Origin: a virus
Length of the DNA: 23,319 nt
Virus record (IMG/VR): IMGVR_UViG_3300048003_000126
Span: 1 to 23,319 of that record
Reading direction: 5' to 3' (one strand)
This document shows positions 14,786 to 20,485 of the stretch, one piece after another (positions within the stretch are counted from its first letter, which is position 1; each line of letters begins with the position of its first letter). The notes below the pieces were generated by a model that worked only from the letters and a program-made list of their open reading frames with translations, did no database searches and was not told the DNA's origin. Both the position numbers and the translations under genes were made by a program.

Positions 14786-14916
14786 AAATCTTTTTCCCAT
14801 AATTTAATAAGGGTCTTTAACTCTGCTATACGCTTTTCAGCATTAAGTTTTTTCTCTAGCTTTCTAGTTGTAATTTGTTTCAACATGGCTTGAGTTTCTT
14901 TGTTGATCTCTTCCAT
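14782..14916 (-). CDS. 44-aa coiled-coil microprotein
   Basis: Starts MEEINKETQAMLKQITTRKL and is charged and heptad-like throughout (RKLEKKLNAEKRIAELKTLI), predicted as a single coiled-coil helix. ATG at 14916 has AGGAG 11 nt upstream; an ATG at 14925 in the same frame would be only 2 nt from it and is less likely. The stop overlaps the zinc-ribbon start by 4 nt. Such a helix could be a dimerisation partner for that protein, but this is guesswork. Confidence 0.65.
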   Translation of the reverse strand: MEEINKETQAMLKQITTRKLEKKLNAEKRIAELKTLIKLWEKDL

Positions 14917-14921
14917 AAAAT

Positions 14922-15239
14922 TCATTGCTCCTCTTTGCGTGGCTCTAACCACTTATCAAGTTTCTTTTTAATCTTGAGTAAGTTCTCCATAGTCTCAGCA
15001 CTTGCTCTGTTACCATGTTCTCTTTCTCTGCAAACATCTTCAATTTCTATAAAGTCAGAAAAGAATTTAACTATTGTTGATGATTTTATGTGTGGTAGAT
15101 GACATTCATCTCCTGATAAATCTTCTAATGAAAGAAAGCCCAGAGATTTATCGTCAAACATACCATTTTCTACTGTACAAAACTCCATGTTTACCCAATG
15201 ATCGTCAGGAAAAATATGTTTTGTGTTTGAAATTTTCAT
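14922..15239 (-). CDS. 105-aa acidic early protein, unknown
   Basis: Not recognised. Starts MKISNTKHIFPDDHWVNMEF and ends in a charged helix (TMENLLKIKKKLDKWLEPRK). Acidic N-terminal half rich in Asp/Glu, with no enzyme motif, signal peptide or membrane segment. It has the clearest ribosome site of the early region (AAGGAG 7 nt before the ATG, followed by AACCACA). It lies 15 nt after the upstream gene and 5 nt before the coiled-coil gene. Early T7-like genes in this position often inhibit host functions; nothing in the sequence identifies a target. Confidence 0.8.
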   Translation of the reverse strand: MKISNTKHIFPDDHWVNMEFCTVENGMFDDKSLGFLSLEDLSGDECHLPHIKSSTIVKFFSDFIEIEDVCREREHGNRASAETMENLLKIKKKLDKWLEPRKEEQ

Positions 15240-15254
15240 TGTGGTTCTCCTTTT

Positions 15255-15425
15255 TTAAATAGATGAAATAGTTTTTACAATTAGCCTTTTAAGTATGATG
15301 ATTGCTTGCTTGTAATCAAGATCTTTATAGGCTTCTGTATCAGGTTTGAAGCCTGTAATTCTACAGGCTCTATAGTAGATAGACTCTAACTCCCAATACG
15401 TTTGAGATGTCTTACGTTTAATCAT
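15255..15425 (-). CDS. 56-aa early protein
   Basis: Starts MIKRKTSQTYWELESIYYRA and includes CRITGFKPDTEAYKDLDYKQ before a hydrophobic basic end (IIILKRLIVKTISSI). Mixed helical, not recognised. The ATG overlaps the 42-aa gene's stop by 8 nt (ATGATTAA), typical of this genome. Codon usage is AT-rich like its neighbours. Function unknown. Confidence 0.7.
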   Translation of the reverse strand: MIKRKTSQTYWELESIYYRACRITGFKPDTEAYKDLDYKQAIIILKRLIVKTISSI

Positions 15426-15546
15426 TGTCTACCTCATCAAAGCCTAAAGATTTATAGACTTGATTTAGTTGATCATCCGTAAGAGATCCCTCCCACCAAA
15501 GACGCTCAGCTTCGGCTTGCTTCTTTCTTTGTTCTTCATTAAGCAT
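15418..15546 (-). CDS. 42-aa acidic early microprotein
   Basis: Begins MLNEEQRKKQAEAERLWWEG and ends SLGFDEVDND. A charged helix with two tryptophans, then an acidic tail. AAGGAG lies 10 nt before the ATG, inside the preceding membrane peptide gene; the start and stop each overlap a neighbour by exactly 8 nt. The middle (SLTDDQLNQVYKSLGFDE) looks like a short helix pair. Not recognised as a named family. Confidence 0.7.
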   Translation of the reverse strand: MLNEEQRKKQAEAERLWWEGSLTDDQLNQVYKSLGFDEVDND

Positions 15547-15616
15547 GATTCTTAAACTCCTTGATAAAGATATACAAAAGGATAATTAAACATATCCAGA
15601 CTATAAAGGCAGTCAT
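15539..15616 (-). CDS. 25-aa single-pass membrane peptide
   Basis: Starts MTAFIVWICLIILLYIFIKE, a nearly uninterrupted hydrophobic segment of about 17 residues, followed by KEFKNHA, positively charged, so it should insert with its C-terminus in the cytoplasm. Coupled at both ends: ATGA overlap (4 nt) with the 59-aa gene and an 8-nt overlap with the 42-aa gene. Such peptides in early phage regions may alter the host membrane or block superinfection; that is inference. The short length means it could be chance, but the coupled overlaps argue for a real gene. Confidence 0.58.
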   Translation of the reverse strand: MTAFIVWICLIILLYIFIKEFKNHA

Positions 15617-15792
15617 AACAATTTCAGGCAAACTTCAACACCTTTCTGACAAAGGTCTCTTTGTTTCTCTGTGAGTTGAGATCCTATAGACTCAGCAATT
15701 TTTAAACACTTAATAGATTTCTCTTTGTTAGGTGCTGTAATTGCAAGTACTAACGCCTGAAGATAAGCGTGTTCATTGTCTTTAATTTCCAT
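15613..15792 (-). CDS. 59-aa early protein
   Basis: Starts MEIKDNEHAYLQALVLAITA and continues with two helices containing cysteines (KCLKIAES, RDLCQKGVEVCLKLL). Not recognised. Its ATG is directly preceded by AACCAC rather than a Shine-Dalgarno. It follows a pair of hairpins at 15819-15858 that separate it from the 129-aa gene, and overlaps the membrane peptide by 4 nt. Probably a soluble early protein; function unknown. Confidence 0.7.
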   Translation of the reverse strand: MEIKDNEHAYLQALVLAITAPNKEKSIKCLKIAESIGSQLTEKQRDLCQKGVEVCLKLL

Positions 15793-15818
15793 GTGGTTCT
15801 AAGTTAGGGTTTACAAGA

Positions 15819-15858
15819 GATTCTTTTTTGAATCCCTTTTACAGGCTCTTACGAGCCT
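15819..15858 (-). promoter_or_regulatory. Two adjacent RNA hairpins between early genes
   Basis: On the minus strand, AGGCTC-GTAA-GAGCCT (15843-15858) forms a perfect 6-bp stem with a GNRA tetraloop. It is followed by AAGGGATTC pairing with GAATCTCTT (stem 15816-15837, one G-T pair) across an A6 loop. Neither is followed by a clean U tract. Between early genes this may be a processing site or transcript stabiliser, comparable in place to T7 RNase III sites. A weak terminator is the alternative. Confidence 0.5.
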
Positions 15859-15873
15859 ATAAGAGAGAATCTA

Positions 15874-16263
15874 TTAAGCAACTTTTAAAGACTCTTTTAA
15901 ATCTTCTGCAAGGTTACTTAAATCAACTTCATCTAATACTTCATCATCATTCTGTAATGCTTGATATACTTCTGATTCTGATAGTATTTCTTCACCTAAG
16001 ATGTAAGCGTACATATTAGCAACTCTCTCAGGATCGGAAAAATCGGTTGAGACTTCGCCAAAGTTTGACTGTTCATATTCTTTTATTGCTTCGATAGCAT
16101 CAAAGACTTCAGAGCCTAGCCATTGTTTAGCTTTATAAGTGCCAATAATAAAGTAATCTTCATTTAACAAATAATGGTGTAAATCTGATACATCATTATC
16201 TAATCCGACTTGATCCTCTAATTGAGAGATTACATAAGAGTAAACATCTTTTAATTGGTTCAT
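15874..16263 (-). CDS. 129-aa first early protein
   Basis: The ATG at 16263 gives MNQLKDVYSYVISQLEDQVG; it is preceded by AAGAACC, like other starts here. A GTG-started longer frame (to 16377) is possible but would bury the promoter and operator found upstream. Includes DVSDLHHYLLNEDYFIIGTYKAKQWL and EYEQSNFGEVSTDFSDPERV, a pattern I recall in an unnamed early protein of T7-like marine phages. Strongly acidic C-terminal half (LQNDDEVLDEVDLSNLAEDL), which could mimic DNA or bind basic host proteins. First gene after the noncoding junction, so probably the first to be expressed. Confidence 0.8.
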   Translation of the reverse strand: MNQLKDVYSYVISQLEDQVGLDNDVSDLHHYLLNEDYFIIGTYKAKQWLGSEVFDAIEAIKEYEQSNFGEVSTDFSDPERVANMYAYILGEEILSESEVYQALQNDDEVLDEVDLSNLAEDLKESLKVA

Positions 16264-16282
16264 GGTTCTTAGTTTGGTTTGA

Positions 16283-16298
16283 ATCAAATCGGTTTGAT
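16283..16298. repeat. Inverted repeat before the first early gene
   Basis: ATCAAA-tcgg-TTTGAT, a 6-bp arm palindrome 20 bases before the ATG at 16263. A second GGTTTGA copy lies just beside it at 16276-16282. It could be an operator or a small leader hairpin. If the first gene started at the upstream GTG, this would lie in coding sequence. Confidence 0.35.
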
Positions 16299-16379
16299 CT
16301 GATATTGCTATCATTACATATGCTGTTGCCAATTGCAAGGCTTCAATAGAAACTTTCTTATGATCCCTTACTATCACTA

Positions 16380-16408
16380 TGTATATTAATGTTTACATTG
16401 TGTAACAA
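16380..16408 (-). promoter_or_regulatory. Early promoter with an overlapping palindrome
   Basis: Minus-strand TTGTTA (-35, 16403-16408) and TATACA (-10, 16380-16385) are separated by exactly 17 nt, a sigma-70-type host promoter for early genes. A 13-base palindrome TTACA-ttg-TGTAA (16393-16405) overlaps the -35 and spacer, so a repressor could block it. A second candidate, TTGCAA with TATATA spaced by 17 nt, lies upstream around 16485-16513. T7-like phages need host promoters here because their own polymerase is not yet made. Confidence 0.55.
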
Positions 16409-16649
16409 TATACCCTCGCACCGATTATATGAAAACATATACCCTAATAATAAAAAATTAAGCCAGAATCTACCAGAATAATATTATATATATTATGAAA
16501 CACTAGTTATTGCAATGAATCTAGTCTATATAGTCCTTTATTTTTAAAATTTTCGGAAGGGTACGGGTAAAATTCAAAATCCTATATATGTATAACCCCC
16601 TCGAATTTTTGGAACTAATTTTTTTTCTGGTAGGCAGCAGTCTTCGTTT

Positions 16650-16703
16650 GGTCTTTTTATGGTCCTACTTGGTCTTAGTGTTATCTTAGTGTGTCCTTTT
16701 TTA
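16650..16703 (-). repeat. Degenerate 10-11-bp tandem repeat array
   Basis: Five consecutive units starting at 16650, 16661, 16671, 16682 and 16693: GGTCTTTTTAT, GGTCCTACTT, GGTCTTAGTGT, TATCTTAGTGT, GTCCTTTTTTA. The third and fourth share TCTTAGTGT exactly. Units are spaced by 10-11 bp, one helical turn. In T7, arrays of short repeats (SRL and SRR) flank the terminal repeat and are thought to serve packaging or end formation; this array has the equivalent position after the large terminase gene. Confidence 0.55.
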
Positions 16704-16707
16704 GCTC

Positions 16708-16732
16708 CCCTCTCCTATAGTGCAACCTAATA
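16708..16732 (-). promoter_or_regulatory. T7-like phage RNA polymerase promoter after terL
   Basis: Minus strand reads TATTAGGTTGCACTATAGG and continues AGAGG. The core CACTATAGG is identical to the T7 late promoter consensus from -7 to +2, and five of the ten bases upstream also match. It begins at the terL stop codon (the TAG is part of it) and points toward the early genes. T7 has phiOR, a promoter and replication origin, in the same position near its right end. Function here is inferred from sequence and place. Confidence 0.6.
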
Positions 16733-18448
16733 AGCGTCACTTATGAATCCATCGGTAGATACATTAGAATTTCTTATCTGAACAGGAGACATCCCCATAG
16801 CGGATTGAGAGATCGTGTTATTTAAGAGATCATTCCAATGGTCTGTGTGAATGGATAGTAGTTCATCTTTTCTTTTAGATATATTTAGGTCTTCATTTTG
16901 AGCCATGTAGTCAGTCCAGTAGGCAACTGCACCTGCTAGGGAGTCAACGAGGTCATCATGTACTAGAGAACCTTTATGTCTTGATATTCGAGATAGTTGG
17001 TAGATGAGTTGAAGCTTTAGTCTTCTTTCTGGTGTCTCTTGAGAGTTAGAACGGAAGTCTTTTTCTATTACTTTTTGGTCAATTATTAGTCTATGAGAGT
17101 TCATTACAGGTTCTAGTGTGTCGATTATTCGTAATTCTTTAGTCTTATTGTTCCTTACGTCTTCTAATTGGCATGGATGGAACCGCATTAGGAAAGGTTT
17201 TAGTAGTTCAGCGAACATACCACCACCGAAGTTTTGTTCTACAAGTATGGTATTAATCTTATTCTCTCTAGCAATCTTACTAATCTTCTCTAGAACAGCG
17301 TCAGAATAGCCTCCAGAGAGACCTAAACACTCTGTGACGTATAAATTACCATTAAGCATCTTTACACAGCTTATAGCGGTCTGGTCTTTACCTTTACCAG
17401 AGGGGTCAACGAACATAACGGAGCCTGTATATTCTATGAAGTCTCCGAATTGTTGTGCAGGTCGGTAGAACCTGTCGCCATTGAAGCCTACACATTGCAG
17501 ATCTGTGATTACATATTCGGGAGAGTTAGACCAAATTACTTTTTCTGGTGCAAATTCTTTGTTTATTGGCATTATCACAAGGTCATTTATCTTTAATGGG
17601 TAGCGATCTTGATCTGAGAGTGTTGTATCTAGCTGGAATTGTAAGTTAAAGCCACTACGACCATACGAAGCTTCTCTTTCCATAAGATCCTGTGCTGAGA
17701 ATCTTATAGGGTCTACAGGGTCTTTTGGTTGGGCTATACCATCTGTTAATTCCTTGAGAATTTTAGGGGCAAGTCTATCTCCGTAGTTGTTTTTTAGTTC
17801 TGGGTAACGTGCAGTCCATATTCTTGTTTCATATCCTCTTTCTTCTAGTGTTAAGTACACTGAGTTTTCTACTTGTGGAGTACCTAAGAAAGTAATCCGA
17901 CCATTAGGTTTTAGTATCGCTTCAAATTCTTTTACAGCTTCAGATAGTTTGTCTCTCATGGGTTGAGTAAAAGAATTATTAGGAACTTCTACGTCATCTG
18001 CAATTACTTCGTCTGCCCTAGCTCCTGACATCTGCCCTAGAACCCCTCTAGAAGAACAAGAAGGGGCATGGTCAGCTTGTGCTGGTCTTACATCAAAACT
18101 TACTTTACTGTTTCTCTGGTCGTCACTAGGAATCAATCCAGCAAGTATTGGCATCTCGTTTATAAGACGCATAGTAAAGGTCGTAAAGTTATCGGCTCTG
18201 TCTTTACTGGCAGATACCACTAAGAACTTTAGTTGTGGGTTCATACGAAGTCGCCACACAACGTAAGTAGAGGTAATCCAACTCTTACCTACACCACGAA
18301 ATCCCTGTATGATTTTACGTCTAGCACCATATTGTAGATATTCAGCTATATCTAATTGAACAGGAGTAGGATCTGGTAGGTTTAGATGTCTCCAAGTAAC
18401 GATTAAGAAATATCTAAAGTCTTGTAGTTTTTCTGGTAAAGGTTGCAA
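16727..18448 (-). CDS. Terminase large subunit (T7 gp19-like)
   Basis: ATPase and nuclease that packages DNA into the prohead through the portal; 573 aa compared with 586 for T7 gp19. Walker A FRGVGKSW (residues 50-57), Walker B DEVIADDVE (146-154), coupling motif region FLGTPQ near 192, and the RNase H-like nuclease with MFVDPSGKGKDQTA (first Asp), LVEQNFGGG and a C-terminal VHDDLVDSLAGAVAYWTDYM (last acidic pair). All catalytic parts are present. The start is TTG at 18448: no in-frame ATG occurs before residue 69, and family homology begins at once. A T7-like promoter begins at its stop codon. Confidence 0.95.
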   Translation of the reverse strand: MQPLPEKLQDFRYFLIVTWRHLNLPDPTPVQLDIAEYLQYGARRKIIQGFRGVGKSWITSTYVVWRLRMNPQLKFLVVSASKDRADNFTTFTMRLINEMPILAGLIPSDDQRNSKVSFDVRPAQADHAPSCSSRGVLGQMSGARADEVIADDVEVPNNSFTQPMRDKLSEAVKEFEAILKPNGRITFLGTPQVENSVYLTLEERGYETRIWTARYPELKNNYGDRLAPKILKELTDGIAQPKDPVDPIRFSAQDLMEREASYGRSGFNLQFQLDTTLSDQDRYPLKINDLVIMPINKEFAPEKVIWSNSPEYVITDLQCVGFNGDRFYRPAQQFGDFIEYTGSVMFVDPSGKGKDQTAISCVKMLNGNLYVTECLGLSGGYSDAVLEKISKIARENKINTILVEQNFGGGMFAELLKPFLMRFHPCQLEDVRNNKTKELRIIDTLEPVMNSHRLIIDQKVIEKDFRSNSQETPERRLKLQLIYQLSRISRHKGSLVHDDLVDSLAGAVAYWTDYMAQNEDLNISKRKDELLSIHTDHWNDLLNNTISQSAMGMSPVQIRNSNVSTDGFISDAY

Positions 18449-18451
18449 GGA

Positions 18452-18610
18452 TTATGTGTTTTTAATTCCGTAATATTGCTTTGGATAAAATTGTCTATCT
18501 TGTTCTTTAAGCTTTTCTTGTTTAGTTTTTTTTCTTTTTTTGCCTAAAGGTAAAGTTTTGAAATAAACTTTGCCATTTTCACTAGCAATTCGTAAAGCTT
18601 TTCTTGACAT
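18452..18610 (-). CDS. 52-aa basic protein between terminase subunits
   Basis: Starts MSRKALRIASENGKVYFKTL and is Lys-rich at its middle (KKRKKTKQEKLKEQ). ATG at 18610 follows the terS stop by 2 nt, with a strong GGGGAG 8 nt upstream. T7 has the spanin genes 18.5/18.7 here, but this protein has no membrane segment or signal peptide and so is not a spanin. It might assist DNA packaging as a basic factor; unproven. Confidence 0.72.
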   Translation of the reverse strand: MSRKALRIASENGKVYFKTLPLGKKRKKTKQEKLKEQDRQFYPKQYYGIKNT

Positions 18611-18612
18611 GA

Positions 18613-18834
18613 TTATAACTCCCCTACAGGTACAGCATCTAGGTCTGGTAAGTTCTCCATCAATTCTTGCATAGGGTTTTTCTCTACAGGTAAGCACTCA
18701 ACACCATTATCTTTTAGGAATTGTCTCGCTACGTTTAGATCACCAGCCTTTGCTTCGCCACTTGTAATCTTATCTGTTAGTTCTTTAGCGAGAAGTAGGT
18801 GTAACTTTTCTAGGATCTTAAAATTCTTATCCAT
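18613..18834 (-). CDS. Terminase small subunit (T7 gp18-like)
   Basis: DNA recognition subunit of the packaging motor, 73 aa (T7 gp18 is 89). N-terminal helices ILEKLHLLLAKELTDKI, followed by the typical GEAKAGDLNVARQFLKDNGV helix-turn region, and an acidic C-terminal tail (MENLPDLDAVPVGEL). The gea-x-x-x-dLnvarqFLKdNgi block is a signature I know from T7-like terminase small subunits. Placed two genes before terL as in T7. Confident by pattern and synteny. Confidence 0.88.
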   Translation of the reverse strand: MDKNFKILEKLHLLLAKELTDKITSGEAKAGDLNVARQFLKDNGVECLPVEKNPMQELMENLPDLDAVPVGEL

Positions 18835-18860
18835 AAAAACTACGTTTTAGATTAATATAA

Positions 18861-19169
18861 TCATTTTTTAAACGATTTGCCAAACATTTTTTGACGTAAT
18901 GTATTGAAAAGACTTAATTTACTTTGTCTTTTGTACTGATGTAACTTCTTTTCGTACCTATAAACTTTAGTTTCTACCTCAGAGATACGAACAAGTGCAG
19001 CCATAATTAACATATCTTGCAGTCTTACTTGTTTTACAAGGTCACAACAATAGTCTTTGATAACAAAATCAGGTAAGTCTTTAACCTCTCTGCATTTTAT
19101 TTCTATTTCAAGCTCTACTTCGGGAGGAGGATTACCAATAAGAATATCAAAAAATTCTTTATGGTTCAT
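18861..19169 (-). CDS. 102-aa protein upstream of terS, unknown
   Basis: Starts MNHKEFFDILIGNPPPEVEL and ends with a basic tail (FNTLRQKMFGKSFKK). A central hydrophobic helix (LIMAALVRISEVETKVY) then a charged coiled-coil-like segment (RYEKKLHQYKRQSK). Not recognised. The hydrophobic stretch is short and could be amphipathic, so membrane contact is uncertain. Twenty-six nt before terS and 1 nt after the preceding gene, therefore in the packaging-lysis operon. Confidence 0.75.
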   Translation of the reverse strand: MNHKEFFDILIGNPPPEVELEIEIKCREVKDLPDFVIKDYCCDLVKQVRLQDMLIMAALVRISEVETKVYRYEKKLHQYKRQSKLSLFNTLRQKMFGKSFKK

Positions 19170-19170
19170 A

Positions 19171-19335
19171 TTAATTCATTTTAGGAAACAACTGTTGCTC
19201 CAACATATCAACAGCACGATCATCCAATGTATTAGAAGTCTGTTTGCAAATAACACGAAGAAGATCTACTACTAATCTTTTTACGGCAGTCGTAGAAAGG
19301 AAGCGTAACAAAATAGGTTTTAGTATTTTGTACAT
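19171..19335 (-). CDS. 54-aa amphipathic small protein
   Basis: Starts MYKILKPILLRFLSTTAVKR and continues LVVDLLRVICKQTSNTLDDR. Two amphipathic or hydrophobic helices joined by a basic turn; I recall near-identical MYKILKPILL..AVKRLVVDLL proteins from marine cyanophages, always unnamed. The position before the terminase genes equals that of T7 holin gene 17.5, so a membrane or lysis role is possible. The stop lies 1 nt before the next ATG. Confidence 0.72.
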   Translation of the reverse strand: MYKILKPILLRFLSTTAVKRLVVDLLRVICKQTSNTLDDRAVDMLEQQLFPKMN

Positions 19336-19366
19336 AGTATGTTTGTTTTTCCAAACATAGCATACG

Positions 19367-19528
19367 TTATTGTATCTTGCCTTCTAATCTGCTAACCGCT
19401 TGCGATAACTTGTTTAATCTAGTGTAAATATCTATTATGGTACGTTCTCTACGATTACTCATGTTTGACAAGACCATAACAAATGCGGTAGCTGCTGCTC
19501 CTATCAACGCTGCTTGTACTTCTGTCAT
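19367..19528 (-). CDS. 53-aa single-pass membrane protein, holin candidate
   Basis: Starts MTEVQAALIGAAATAFVMVL, one membrane helix (about residues 5-21, Ala/Gly/Val-rich) near an uncharged N-terminus, then a basic turn (NRRERT) and a heptad-like helix (IIDIYTRLNKLSQAVSRLEG). This small one-helix layout with a cytoplasmic coiled coil fits small holins and XhlA-like proteins. T7 gene 17.5 holin (67 aa) lies in the same place. No lysozyme gene is adjacent. Role inferred. Confidence 0.68.
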   Translation of the reverse strand: MTEVQAALIGAAATAFVMVLSNMSNRRERTIIDIYTRLNKLSQAVSRLEGKIQ

Positions 19529-19574
19529 TTGCCTAAATCTTTAATTATGTCTAGTATGACTAATAAAACTACTT

Positions 19575-19967
19575 ATGGCAGAAGAAAAGAAAGGTCCACT
19601 TCAAAAGCTGAAGGAAAACATTACTGATAAAGAAGAGCAACTAGCTTTTATATCTGTAATCGTGAGACTCAGTGTTGTCGCTTGGAGTGGCTTCATAGTA
19701 TCCCTCAACTACATTACACTTCCTGGTTACAGTAACGAACCAAAGGATATAACTTTTCCAGCTTCTTTACTGACAGGTGCATTAGCCAGTTTTGGCTTGG
19801 AGGGTGCCAAAAAACGAGGTGATGGTACTTTTAAACCTGACGAAAAGCCACTAAACAAGAAAGAAGTAGAAGCGTTACTAGCGTCACAGTCAGGATCTTA
19901 CCAAACAGTTAGAATAGAAACACCAATTAAAATTATTGGTGCGGAAATTGTTGATCCTAAAAAATGA
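19575..19967 (+). CDS. 130-aa two-pass membrane protein, cyanophage-type
   Basis: First gene of a plus-strand cassette that opposes the rest of the genome. Starts MAEEKKGPLQKLKENITDKE; two hydrophobic segments, FISVIVRLSVVAWSGFIVSL (about 24-43) and FPASLLTGALASFGLEGA (about 60-77), then a hydrophilic Lys-rich tail with a VRIETPIKIIGAEIVD end. I recall this family from T4-like cyanophages. A two-helix membrane protein with a soluble tail could be a holin, but no function is established. Its stop overlaps the next ATG by 4 nt. A promoter must lie in the 46-nt gap before it, but none is clear. Confidence 0.78.
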   Translation: MAEEKKGPLQKLKENITDKEEQLAFISVIVRLSVVAWSGFIVSLNYITLPGYSNEPKDITFPASLLTGALASFGLEGAKKRGDGTFKPDEKPLNKKEVEALLASQSGSYQTVRIETPIKIIGAEIVDPKK

Positions 19968-20485
19968 AAAAACTATTACCTTTGCTTTTACTAGCATTTC
20001 CAACAGCTACTTTTGCCGACATCACTCATTCTATACAATCGGTGGCCTCAGTATCTACTCTGGGTGCTAGTGCTACATCAGAAAGACTTGGTGCTTCGAT
20101 AAGTGTCTCAGGCACAAATATACAGCCAAAAGCAAACACGGTCACCAATGCTATAGGTTCTCTTGATTTAGCAGATAATGGTATTACTAATGGTGTTCCA
20201 ACTGTTGATTACGATACTAGCTTTACGGTGGTAAATGCTGGAGATGCTTTTTCAGTGAGTGAAACCTATTTGCAAGCGGATAGTACGAGTACTACTGCAA
20301 GTACTGTTTCAAATGGAGTTGCTGCCTTGCCACTTTTAGGAAAATACACTGTTGTATCTGGTGGTGATCCTGGTTCTGTAGCTATCACAATGGATAGTGG
20401 ACAAGCACTGACCGTTAACCTAGCGGACATGGGTGCTGGTACTACTGCAACACTTCAATCAACTATTACTCTTGGCCTCGATTAA
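19964..20485 (+). CDS. Exported 173-aa beta-rich protein
   Basis: Starts MKKLLPLLLLAFPTATFADI: a textbook signal peptide with cleavage likely after TFA. The mature part is Thr/Ser/Ala/Gly-rich and almost without Cys or charged clusters, alternating like beta strands. It contains SVSGTNIQPK and VVNAGDAFSVSETYLQADST, both echoed in the next gene. I recall similar proteins in T4-like cyanophages, uncharacterised. Export from the host to periplasm or outer surface is implied by the signal, which is unusual for a structural virion protein. Ends with its last base shared with the next ATG. Confidence 0.8.
   Translation: MKKLLPLLLLAFPTATFADITHSIQSVASVSTLGASATSERLGASISVSGTNIQPKANTVTNAIGSLDLADNGITNGVPTVDYDTSFTVVNAGDAFSVSETYLQADSTSTTASTVSNGVAALPLLGKYTVVSGGDPGSVAITMDSGQALTVNLADMGAGTTATLQSTITLGLD

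Larger units (their letters stand above)
16264..16726. other. Noncoding junction between terminase and early genes
   Basis: About 460 bp without a convincing gene. It holds, from right to left on the minus strand: a T7-like promoter core, an 11-bp tandem repeat array, a poly-A stretch (plus T8 around 16620), GC-richer GAGGGGG near 16598-16604, a very AT-rich stretch at 16441-16510 with TA alternation, two copies of AGGGTATAT 29 nt apart (16408-16416, 16437-16445), an early promoter and two inverted repeats. In T7-like phages the linear genome ends with a direct terminal repeat between gene 19 and the early genes, so this is where ends and origins would be expected. The exact repeat limits are not visible. 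Confidence 0.6.

Noticed and set aside
15828-16019. Plus-strand frame opposite the first early gene
   Set aside because: Leucine-rich antisense of an acidic protein gene; overlaps the hairpins and has no independent support.
16273-16292. Possible tRNA T-arm remnant (GGTTTGAATCAAATC)
   Set aside because: Lacks the TTCRA loop sequence and no acceptor or anticodon arm can be drawn nearby; more likely an inverted repeat.
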